Assembly (NCBI GenBank): GCA_013002625.1 | Contig: JABDJE010000337.1 | Span: 1-5,965 of the forward strand | Length of the DNA stretch: 5,965 bases | Reading direction: 5' to 3' | Source of the DNA: Saprospiraceae bacterium | GTDB lineage: Bacteria; Bacteroidota; Bacteroidia; Chitinophagales; Saprospiraceae | Part shown: positions 1 through 5,965 of the stretch, piece after piece | Layout of the letters: each line of letters starts with the position of its first letter | Numbering within the stretch: position 1 is the first letter of the stretch | Made by a program: the position numbers and the translations under genes | Notes under the pieces: generated by a model | What the model saw: the letters and a program-made list of their open reading frames with translations, nothing else | The model's database searches: none | Told to the model about the DNA's origin: nothing

Positions 1-2
1 TT

Positions 3-662
3 CCAGTCACAACTTACTATTTCGACAATGACGCAGATGGCTTTGGAGATATCAATATGCCTTTGGACACTTGTCTGTCAAATCCACCTGTCAACTTCGT
101 AAGAAATGCAGACGATTGTGTTGATAATAACAATGCCATTAATCCATCGGTAATTGAATTATGTGATGCAATAGATAATGATTGCGATGGCATAATCAAT
201 GATGGTCTGACCAGGTTCACCTACTATATGGATTTTGATCAGGATGGCTTTGGAGAAGCCCTTAACTTCATTGATACTTGCCTTGTAATTCCACCTGTAG
301 GTTTTGTTATAGACAATACAGATTGTGATGACAGCAATGATCTTATATATCCGGGTGCTGAGGAAGTTCCAGACAATGACATCGATGAAGATTGCAATGG
401 TATAGACCTATTTGTCGAATCGAAAGTGTTCCCTAATCCGTGCATTGAGCAATTCACATTGCATTTTAATTATCAGGGTTTGATATCCATACGCATCTAT
501 AATACCTCAGGTCAATTGGTCTATGACAAATGGACGCAATTAAGTGACAATAGATACGTTGTGAACACCTCAAACTTTGCAAGAGGAATTTATATCCTCA
601 GGGTAGAGGATGGAAATGAAAGGGAATTGTTTACAACACCAATTGTAAAAACTTTCTTATAA
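3..662 (+). CDS. C-terminal part of a T9SS-secreted protein with MopE-type metal-binding repeats (5' truncated)
   Basis: The reading frame is open to the left edge, so this is the last 219 residues of a longer protein; the ATG at 57 falls inside a repeat and is not a credible start. Two tandem units of about 69 residues are visible. Each has a YY.D.D.DGFG motif (residues 5-15 and 74-84), a Cys about nine residues on, PP..FV, then D-C-(V/D)-D, an INP/IYP segment and a DNDCDG or DEDCNG ending. This matches the putative metal-binding (MopE) repeat, whose Asp-rich loops probably bind calcium or another metal. Residues from about 137 form a typical T9SS type A sorting domain: FPNP at 143-146, a central Y..SGQLVY strand and ARGIYILRV near the end. 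The protein should therefore cross the outer membrane through T9SS and be anchored or released. The missing N-terminus may hold more repeats or a catalytic domain, so its function is unknown. The lipid kinase gene begins 10 bases after the stop. Confidence 0.9.
   Translation, partial: PVTTYYFDNDADGFGDINMPLDTCLSNPPVNFVRNADDCVDNNNAINPSVIELCDAIDNDCDGIINDGLTRFTYYMDFDQDGFGEALNFIDTCLVIPPVGFVIDNTDCDDSNDLIYPGAEEVPDNDIDEDCNGIDLFVESKVFPNPCIEQFTLHFNYQGLISIRIYNTSGQLVYDKWTQLSDNRYVVNTSNFARGIYILRVEDGNERELFTTPIVKTFL
12..410 (+). repeat. Two tandem 207-base coding repeats (MopE units)
   Basis: The units run from about 12 to 218 and from 219 to about 410. They are offset by 207 bases (69 codons). The best-conserved DNA is GATGGCTTTGGAGA at 36-49 and 243-256; elsewhere the similarity is mainly at protein level (YY.D.D.DGFG, DTCL, PPV.FV, D.DC.G). 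The second unit has lost the Cys that precedes the final Asp-rich motif in the first (ELCDA versus EVPDN), a change often seen in a terminal repeat. More units may lie to the left of the window. Confidence 0.8.
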
Positions 663-664
663 CT

Positions 665-668
665 GGAG
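665..668 (+). promoter_or_regulatory. Shine-Dalgarno-like GGAG before the TTG start of the lipid kinase
   Basis: GGAG ends four bases before the TTG at 673. It is the only purine-rich ribosome-binding-like element near the start of this frame, which is closed upstream by TAA at 646-648 and has no ATG or GTG between there and 673. The spacing is short for a classical site, and Bacteroidota often initiate without one, so it supports the TTG choice only moderately. Confidence 0.45.
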
Positions 669-672
669 TATA

Positions 673-1593
673 TTGCATCCTGTTGTAAAGCACTTCAGCA
701 AACAGGTGAATAAAAAGACAATACAATTCATAGTAAACCCTTTCTCTGGCTGGTCCTCCAAAGAGGGCCTGAGAGATGACATTAATCGTGAACTCGATCA
801 TGATTTGTTTGACTATGTCTATACTGAGACCGAGTCCAAAGGGCATGCGATTCAACTCGCGAAGGAAGCAGTAGATAGAAATACAGATATTGTTGTCGCT
901 TGTGGTGGAGATGGAACTGTCAATGAAGTGGCCCAGTCTCTTGTAGATACACAATCTATTTTAGGCATCTTGCCTGGAGGATCAGGAAATGGATTTGCCA
1001 TGCATATTGGATGGGGCAGAAATATAAAAAAAGCTTTAAGAAAACTGGGGCAGGCTGAGACCAAAGTAATTGACTCCTGTACGGTCAACAATAAATTCTT
1101 TTTAAATCTTGCTGGCGTTGGGTTCGATGCACTTATTGCATACAAAGCAGATAGTGGCACAAAACGAGGACTTCAAATGTATCTCGGCATGATTTCTAAA
1201 GAAATGCTGAAATTCAAAGCAGAAAAGTTTCATGTCAAGATTGATGATGAAACCATTGAAGGCAACTTTACTACAATTGCAGTTGCCAACGCTGCGATGT
1301 ATGGTTATAATTTTACAATTGCACCTTCTGCTGATTTAACCGATGGTTTTCTGGATATTGTATTTGTGCATGAGGCCCCATTATTAAGAACGATAAGCTC
1401 TTCATGGCGAATGCTCAACAATTCATTGGATAAAAGTGCATTGGTTTCTATAAAGCGATCAAAGGAGGTTACAATCACTGCTGAAAATCCTTATTATTTC
1501 CATCTGGATGGCGAAAGTTTCACATTTGAAAAAGATCTGCATTTCAAAATAAATCCAAAGTCTATCAAAGTTCTTTTTCCTCAATCTAACTAG
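673..1593 (+). CDS. Diacylglycerol kinase family lipid kinase (YegS/BmrU/DgkB-like)
   Basis: A complete 306-residue protein, normal for the family, which transfers the ATP gamma-phosphate to a lipid hydroxyl at the inner face of the cytoplasmic membrane. The N-terminal catalytic domain (about 14-135) has FIVNPFSG (19-26), the nucleotide-binding GGDGTVNE (78-85) and the glycine-rich PGGSGNGFA (101-109). The C-terminal beta-sandwich domain has NLAGVGFDA (145-153), AP.ADLTDGFLDIV (218-230) and HLDGE (277-281), matching the conserved positions that complete the active site. There is no signal peptide or membrane segment. The SGNG form of the glycine-rich loop, instead of TGND, resembles sphingosine- and ceramide-kinase-like members, so the substrate could be diacylglycerol, a sphingoid lipid or another membrane lipid; the sequence does not decide. 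The start is TTG at 673 with GGAG upstream; the next in-frame option, GTG at 706, would still keep the catalytic domain. It lies 10 bases after the T9SS cargo gene and 74 before the lipoprotein gene. Confidence 0.92.
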   Translation: MHPVVKHFSKQVNKKTIQFIVNPFSGWSSKEGLRDDINRELDHDLFDYVYTETESKGHAIQLAKEAVDRNTDIVVACGGDGTVNEVAQSLVDTQSILGILPGGSGNGFAMHIGWGRNIKKALRKLGQAETKVIDSCTVNNKFFLNLAGVGFDALIAYKADSGTKRGLQMYLGMISKEMLKFKAEKFHVKIDDETIEGNFTTIAVANAAMYGYNFTIAPSADLTDGFLDIVFVHEAPLLRTISSSWRMLNNSLDKSALVSIKRSKEVTITAENPYYFHLDGESFTFEKDLHFKINPKSIKVLFPQSN

Positions 1594-1667
1594 ATTGGTT
1601 CCTTAGCGCTTCATACTACCTTTTTATAGTCATTTCAAGTATATTCGTAGTCTAATCCAATTTTGAG
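1594..1667 (+). other. 74-base gap between lipid kinase and lipoprotein genes
   Basis: The gap is AT-rich. It has no Shine-Dalgarno before the ATG at 1668 and no clear terminator. TATATTCG at 1640-1647 differs by one base from the Bacteroidota -7 consensus TAnnTTTG, but a matching -33 element at the right distance is absent, so I do not call a promoter. The lipoprotein gene may be read through from upstream or have its own weak promoter. Confidence 0.5.
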
Positions 1668-4600
1668 ATGAAGTACATATTGACGCTTTTTTCTACTTGT
1701 ATAATTCTTAGTGCATGCAGCGAGAAAGAGAGACTTATAACGGATGATACGACAGGTATCCAAATGCTGAAACGCATTAGTCCATCCGAATCAGGTCTTG
1801 ATTTCAGCAATAAAATAGTAGAAACGGAAACCATTAATGCAATCACTTTTGACGGCATGTTGCAGGGTGCAGGCGTTGCTATTCTGGATGCAAATAACGA
1901 CGGCAAACAGGATATTTATTTTGCTTCAAATATGGAAGGTGACCGCTTATATCTGAACAAGGGGAATTTCAAATTTGAAGATATAACAGACATGGCTGGT
2001 TTGACAAACAAGAACTGGTCGACAGGAACAGCTGTCGTCGACATTAACAATGATGGTTATGATGATGTATATGTCTGCAAATTTATGTTTGACGACCCGA
2101 ACAGACTCCAGAATGTATTTTATATCAATAATGGTGATGGCACATTTACGGATAAGGCCTCACAAATGGGATTAGCAGATGCGGGCTATTCAATCATGGC
2201 CAACTTCTTCGATATGGACAGGGATGGTGACCTTGATGTATACATTGCCAATCAACCGCCTAACTCACTTCAAATGAAATCTGCCCTGAAGGGTAAAGTA
2301 GATTACGATTATACCGATAGATTATACCGGAATGATAATGGCCGTTTTACAGATATCACTGAACGATCCGGAATTACTAATTACAGTTACAGTCTAAGCG
2401 CCACTTCTTTCGATTACAACAAAGATGGTTGGGTGGACATTTATGTGGCTTGTGATTATGATGAAGCCGATCTCTTATATAAAAATAACGGCGATGGCAC
2501 ATTCACCAATGTGGCAAATGAAGCACTCAAACACATGAGTAACTTCAGCATGGGTGTTGATATTGCAGATATAAATAATGATGGCTATTCAGATGTATAT
2601 GTGGCTGACATGGTCGCAGAAGATAACTTCCGTATTAAGACGAATATGAGCGGAATGAACCCTGCTAAATTTTTCTTTCTCGCCGAGAACGGTTATCACT
2701 ATCAATATATGTTTAATGCACTCCAGTTGAATAATGGTGACAATTCATTCAGTGAAATTGCACAACTCTCTGGTGTTTCAAATACAGATTGGAGCTGGAC
2801 GCCGCTGTTCGTAGATTTCGACCAGGATGGATATAAAGATCTTGCAGTGACGAATGGTTTGAGCAAAGACATGCGCAACAAAGATTTTGAAATCTGGCGT
2901 AAGGATTTCATCAATAAAAAACTTGAAGAAGCTGCCAAAGAAAATAATAAATCCCTTTATGTCAACCCGCTTGAAATATCAAAGCAAGCACCCAGTTTTA
3001 AAATATCAAATTACGTTTATAAGAATAATGGCGATCTAAGTTTTACCAAAGTGAGCAAGGAATGGGGCTTTGATCTTCCAACCTGGTCCCAAGGCATGGC
3101 TTACGCAGATTTTGATCAGGACGGTGATTTGGATGTCGTTGTTAACAACATGGATATGGTTGCTGATCTATACCAGAACCAGGCCAATGAAAACTATTTA
3201 AATAATTATATAGCAATTGAGCTGGAAGGCCCTGCACAAAATACTTCAGGCATCAACGCCGAAATTCAGATAGAATATGCAGGCCAAAAACAAACTGCTG
3301 ATATGACGCCCTTTAGAGGCTATATGTCAACTTCACAGGACATAGTACATTTTGGATTGGGAGCGCATGGTGTTATTGATAAAATATCGGTGATCTGGCC
3401 AGACAATAAAATGAATGTACTAGAAAATGTGGCGGCCAATCAAACAATGCGTATCAAATACACAGAAGCCAATAATCAATTCAAGAGGTCAAATGATCGT
3501 TCATCAATATTTGCATCATTGCCCGTTGATAATATTCAGCATAAGGAAAATGATTTCGATGACTATGCGCGTGAGGTTCTATTACCCTACAGGACATCAA
3601 CCTTAGGGCCAGTATTGGCAAAAGGAGATCTAAATGGTGACGGCCTTGAGGATCTCTATCTCGGTGGATCAAAAGATATGGCCGGTAGACTTTTATTGAG
3701 TAATCAAGAACGTTCCTTCGATGAAAGTTCAGCAGCTGTAATGAATGCCGATGCTGCTTTTGAAGATGGCGGTGCCTTATTCTTCGATATGGATGGCGAT
3801 AATGACCTTGATTTATATGTGTCGAGTGGAGGCAATGAATCAGCAATTAATTCTGGTGCCTATTTCGATAGAATCTATAAGAATGACGGGAAGGGCAATT
3901 TCACTAAAGCACAAACTATCAATATAAATGTAAGCTCAGGACCGGTTGCGGCCTTTGACATGGACAACGATGCTGATTTGGATTTGTTTGTCGGAGGAAG
4001 ACAACTGCCGGGTGCCTATGGTAGAAATGTAGACAGCTATATCCTTGAAAATCAAGGTGGCAAATTCAAAAGGTCTCAAAGTTCAGATCAATTTAAGGCA
4101 TTCGGTATGGTCACAGATGCTCTGACTGCAGATGTAAATGGCGATGATAAGTTGGAGCTAATCCTTTCAGGCGAATGGATGGCGATTAGAATATTTGACA
4201 TACAGAATAAGCTGACTGAGATCACCGATGAGGCAGGTTTAACAAATACAAAAGGTTGGTGGAATACCATTGCGGTTGAAGATGTAGATGGCGACGGTGA
4301 CAATGATATCATTGGAGGTAATTTGGGCCATAATATCAAGTATAAAGCATCAATGAAAGAACCATTCAAACTGTATGTAGATGACTTCGATCAAAATGGG
4401 ACCAATGATGTGTATTTGGGCTTTTATGAAAATGGTCAGTGCTTCCCCGTAAGAGGGCGTCAGTGTTCATCTCAGCAAATGCCATTCATCAAAAAGAAAT
4501 TTGAGACATACAAAGACTTTGGTCTGGCCACAATTGACAAAGTCCTAGAAGATCGAATCACAGAAACAACCACCGTGCAGGAAGTGCAAACTTTCAGCAA

Positions 4601-4955
4601 TACCATATTTATCAATAACGGTAATGGCCAATTCACTGAGTTGATCTTACCAAATGAAGCGCAAATCTCACCGGTATACGGTATAGCTATTGATGATTTT
4701 GACAAAGATGGCAGTACAGATATTTTCCTTGCCGGAAATATGTACCAGCGAGAAGTTGAAACTACAAGAAGCGACGCAGGAAAGGGCTGTCTAATTACTC
4801 TTAGAGAAGACGGTAGTTTTGATATAAAACGCACCTTGGAGACGGGTGTTTCGGCGGATAAGGATGTCCGCGATATTGCTGTATTAAATGTTGGCGGCAA
4901 GAAACTTCTCGTCATTGCCAATAATAATGATGCCTTACAAGTCTATCAGTACTAA
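1668..4955 (+). CDS. FG-GAP/VCBS repeat lipoprotein with central ASPIC/UnbV domain
   Basis: A complete 1095-residue protein of a family common in Bacteroidota, sometimes annotated as CRTAC1-like or ASPIC/UnbV protein; its molecular function is not established. Residues 1-17 form a lipoprotein signal ending in the lipobox LSAC, with Cys17 as lipidation site. The acidic, lysine-containing SEKE just after it resembles the surface-export signals of Bacteroidota lipoproteins (inference). Asp-rich loops of the D.D.DG..D calcium-binding type start at about 74, 125, 182, 249, 301, 383 and 481, then again at 654, 707, 764, 822, 872, 906 and 1010; the last seven include degenerate copies such as DVNGDDKLE. 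These are expected to build beta-propeller blades. Between the two sets, about 520-597, is the ASPIC/UnbV domain with SGINAEI (527-533), HFGLG (561-565) and WPDN (577-580). A conserved block with RGRQCSSQQMPF lies at 929-940. ATG at 1668 has no Shine-Dalgarno but gives a perfect lipoprotein signal. Such proteins often occur near SusC/SusD-type uptake genes, but none is visible here. Confidence 0.92.
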   Translation: MKYILTLFSTCIILSACSEKERLITDDTTGIQMLKRISPSESGLDFSNKIVETETINAITFDGMLQGAGVAILDANNDGKQDIYFASNMEGDRLYLNKGNFKFEDITDMAGLTNKNWSTGTAVVDINNDGYDDVYVCKFMFDDPNRLQNVFYINNGDGTFTDKASQMGLADAGYSIMANFFDMDRDGDLDVYIANQPPNSLQMKSALKGKVDYDYTDRLYRNDNGRFTDITERSGITNYSYSLSATSFDYNKDGWVDIYVACDYDEADLLYKNNGDGTFTNVANEALKHMSNFSMGVDIADINNDGYSDVYVADMVAEDNFRIKTNMSGMNPAKFFFLAENGYHYQYMFNALQLNNGDNSFSEIAQLSGVSNTDWSWTPLFVDFDQDGYKDLAVTNGLSKDMRNKDFEIWRKDFINKKLEEAAKENNKSLYVNPLEISKQAPSFKISNYVYKNNGDLSFTKVSKEWGFDLPTWSQGMAYADFDQDGDLDVVVNNMDMVADLYQNQANENYLNNYIAIELEGPAQNTSGINAEIQIEYAGQKQTADMTPFRGYMSTSQDIVHFGLGAHGVIDKISVIWPDNKMNVLENVAANQTMRIKYTEANNQFKRSNDRSSIFASLPVDNIQHKENDFDDYAREVLLPYRTSTLGPVLAKGDLNGDGLEDLYLGGSKDMAGRLLLSNQERSFDESSAAVMNADAAFEDGGALFFDMDGDNDLDLYVSSGGNESAINSGAYFDRIYKNDGKGNFTKAQTININVSSGPVAAFDMDNDADLDLFVGGRQLPGAYGRNVDSYILENQGGKFKRSQSSDQFKAFGMVTDALTADVNGDDKLELILSGEWMAIRIFDIQNKLTEITDEAGLTNTKGWWNTIAVEDVDGDGDNDIIGGNLGHNIKYKASMKEPFKLYVDDFDQNGTNDVYLGFYENGQCFPVRGRQCSSQQMPFIKKKFETYKDFGLATIDKVLEDRITETTTVQEVQTFSNTIFINNGNGQFTELILPNEAQISPVYGIAIDDFDKDGSTDIFLAGNMYQREVETTRSDAGKGCLITLREDGSFDIKRTLETGVSADKDVRDIAVLNVGGKKLLVIANNNDALQVYQY
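3225..3458 (+). other. ASPIC/UnbV domain inside the FG-GAP lipoprotein
   Basis: This segment encodes about residues 520-597 of the lipoprotein. It follows the family pattern: N-Y-I-A-I-E-L-E-G, then GINAEI, a beta-rich stretch, RGYMSTS, HFGLG, and finally ISVIWPDN. It separates the first seven calcium-loop motifs from the last seven. ASPIC/UnbV domains are usually found after FG-GAP repeats; here a second full repeat set follows, which is usual for the long Bacteroidota forms as I remember them. Confidence 0.85.
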
Positions 4956-5965
4956 CGCCGCGGTATAAGGGTTTTGGGATAAGTAACAACACTTTCGTTT
5001 CCGTGCTTATTAACAGACGAAACGCCAAAGAGATAGTTGTCTATAATGATATTCTTAAGTATCACGTCAGTTGTATCCACGAATCTTGAATATTGCCATT
5101 GCGGTGCAGTGGTGTCGCGCCAATAGACTTTGTATCCCAACAAATCAGCATCATCCACTGGATCCCATTTCAAGCGGGTTGAAGGACGTACAGCACCTCC
5201 GATCATAACCAGTTCAGGTGCAGGCGGTGCCCATGCAATCCCGGCCAAACAAATTGCATTTACAGCAGTTAATTTAGCGGCATAATCAAAATCAACACCT
5301 TCAATCACATCACCATATTCAATCCCATCTTCAATTCGGATATCTTGATGTTGTCTGTTATAATTCTCATGGGTCTCCATAATGCGTACACCTGGAAATC
5401 CTTCGTCATTGAATGGACGATGATGGCCGCCTCTGCCAAATCGATCCAATCTGTAAATCATAACTGCATCAAGATTGGTCATATAGTTTTCAGTCATCTG
5501 GTCAACATAGCGTGCCAACTGTCTTGAAGGGCCATCCACTTCACCACCATAGAATCGATTCCATGTTTGTTCTTGTTCATTTATTTTAGGGGGGTGCGGC
5601 TCAGAAAAAACTCTGAATGAGGTATTGTCTATAACACCATCCACACCTTCGATGTTTCCAATCATATCATTGTTCAATACACCAATTATTTCCCAACCTT
5701 GTTCTTTGGCGTCTGCAGCGAGAATTTTGCCACCATACAGTCCTTGCTCTTCACCTGATAGACCTACGAAAATAATAGACACTGGAAATTCATATTGAGA
5801 TAACACACGTGCGGCTTCCATAACACCTGCCATGCCCGAAGCATTATCATTGGCTCCCGGAGAATCAGAAGTAAAGTCATTGGGATCACTGATACGCGAA
5901 TCGATATCGCCACTCATAATAATATACTTGTCGGGATAACGTGTGCCCCGCTTTATGGCCATTAC
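4952..5965 (-). CDS. M28-family metallopeptidase with C-terminal fibronectin type III-like domain (5' truncated)
   Basis: The frame is open to the right edge (a Val codon precedes the first in-window Met), so the true start and any signal peptide are missing. Counting from that Met, the M28 signatures are SPGANDNASG (34-43, metal ligand Asp39), SGEEQG (69-74, catalytic and ligand Glu71/Glu72), NNDMIG (97-102, ligand Asp99) and GRGGHHRPF (176-184, probable ligand His181). This is a co-catalytic zinc aminopeptidase or carboxypeptidase fold. The position normally filled by the first histidine ligand (G-H-x-D-S) reads GDIDSR here, with Asp19. Residues of about 246-330 look like a fibronectin type III domain (RLKWDPV..AD..GYKVYWR), probably for binding or spacing. 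No T9SS sorting domain is present at the C-terminus. Family members are normally exported and degrade peptides outside the cytoplasm; the substrate is unknown. The stop TAG lies inside the end of the convergent lipoprotein gene, with a four-base overlap. Confidence 0.88.
   Translation of the reverse strand, partial: VMAIKRGTRYPDKYIIMSGDIDSRISDPNDFTSDSPGANDNASGMAGVMEAARVLSQYEFPVSIIFVGLSGEEQGLYGGKILAADAKEQGWEIIGVLNNDMIGNIEGVDGVIDNTSFRVFSEPHPPKINEQEQTWNRFYGGEVDGPSRQLARYVDQMTENYMTNLDAVMIYRLDRFGRGGHHRPFNDEGFPGVRIMETHENYNRQHQDIRIEDGIEYGDVIEGVDFDYAAKLTAVNAICLAGIAWAPPAPELVMIGGAVRPSTRLKWDPVDDADLLGYKVYWRDTTAPQWQYSRFVDTTDVILKNIIIDNYLFGVSSVNKHGNESVVTYPKTLIPRR

Noticed and set aside
57..662. ATG at 57 as a genuine start of a small complete gene
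   Set aside because: It lies within the first MopE repeat, whose conserved YY.D.D.DGFG motif is encoded upstream of it in the same open frame, so the gene is truncated by the window edge.
1582..1597. Inverted repeat CAATCT-AACT-AGATTG spanning the lipid kinase stop codon, a possible terminator
   Set aside because: The stem is only six AT-rich pairs and is not followed directly by a T-run; the next T-run is more than 20 bases away. It is too weak to call.
1640..1647. TATATTCG as a Bacteroidota -7 promoter element
   Set aside because: It is one base off TAnnTTTG, and no TTTG-type -33 element is found at the usual distance upstream. Such matches are common by chance in AT-rich DNA.
231..3121. 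Identical 14-base string GATTTTGATCAGGA at 231-244 and 3108-3121 in two different genes
   Set aside because: Both encode the calcium-loop peptide DFDQD; shared codon use explains the match without recombination or duplication.
3481..3846. Minus-strand open frame of 121 codons inside the lipoprotein gene, rich in His
   Set aside because: The His and Arg richness is the mirror image of Asp-rich plus-strand codons; there is no domain, and the plus-strand frame is clearly coding.
3745..3927. Small plus-strand frame of 60 codons overlapping the lipoprotein gene
   Set aside because: It is out of frame with a gene whose conserved motifs continue unbroken through the region, and it shows no features of its own.
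4472..4921. Minus-strand open frame of 149 codons inside the lipoprotein gene
   Set aside because: It lies fully within the strongly supported plus-strand gene, has no recognisable motif, and its composition is that of a shadow frame.
4958..4963. CCGCGG palindrome next to the convergent stops, as part of a bidirectional terminator
   Set aside because: It is a six-base palindrome with no loop and no flanking A/T tracts, and it encodes the end of the peptidase on the minus strand.

Overview
The window looks like a piece of a Bacteroidota chromosome, probably a marine or environmental Saprospiria- or Cytophagia-like lineage. The evidence is a type IX secretion (T9SS) C-terminal sorting domain, a large FG-GAP/ASPIC-UnbV lipoprotein of a kind common in that phylum, an AT-leaning composition, and an AT-rich leader without a Shine-Dalgarno sequence before the large gene. 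The phylum is well supported; the finer placement is inference.

Layout from left to right. Bases 3-662 (+) are the C-terminal end of a secreted protein with two MopE-type metal-binding repeats and a T9SS sorting domain; its start lies off the left edge. Ten bases later, 673-1593 (+) is a complete diacylglycerol-kinase-family lipid kinase that appears to start at TTG. After a 74-base gap, 1668-4955 (+) is a complete 1095-residue lipoprotein with fourteen Asp-rich, calcium-loop-like FG-GAP/VCBS motifs, seven on each side of an ASPIC/UnbV domain. On the minus strand, 4952-5965 is the C-terminal part of an M28-family metallopeptidase followed by a fibronectin type III-like domain; its start lies off the right edge. 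Its stop overlaps the lipoprotein's stop by four bases, so the two genes converge tail to tail with no intergenic space.

Three of the four proteins look exported or envelope-associated: the T9SS cargo and the lipoprotein from visible signals, the peptidase by family expectation only. The lipid kinase should act on membrane lipids from the cytoplasm. The first two genes are close enough to be co-transcribed, but nothing shows that the four form a pathway. I see no RNA gene, mobile element, CRISPR array or gene-free stretch over 300 bases. I do not see a convincing new system. The points most worth checking are the replaced metal ligand in the M28 peptidase, the symmetrical layout of the large lipoprotein, and the overlapping convergent gene ends.
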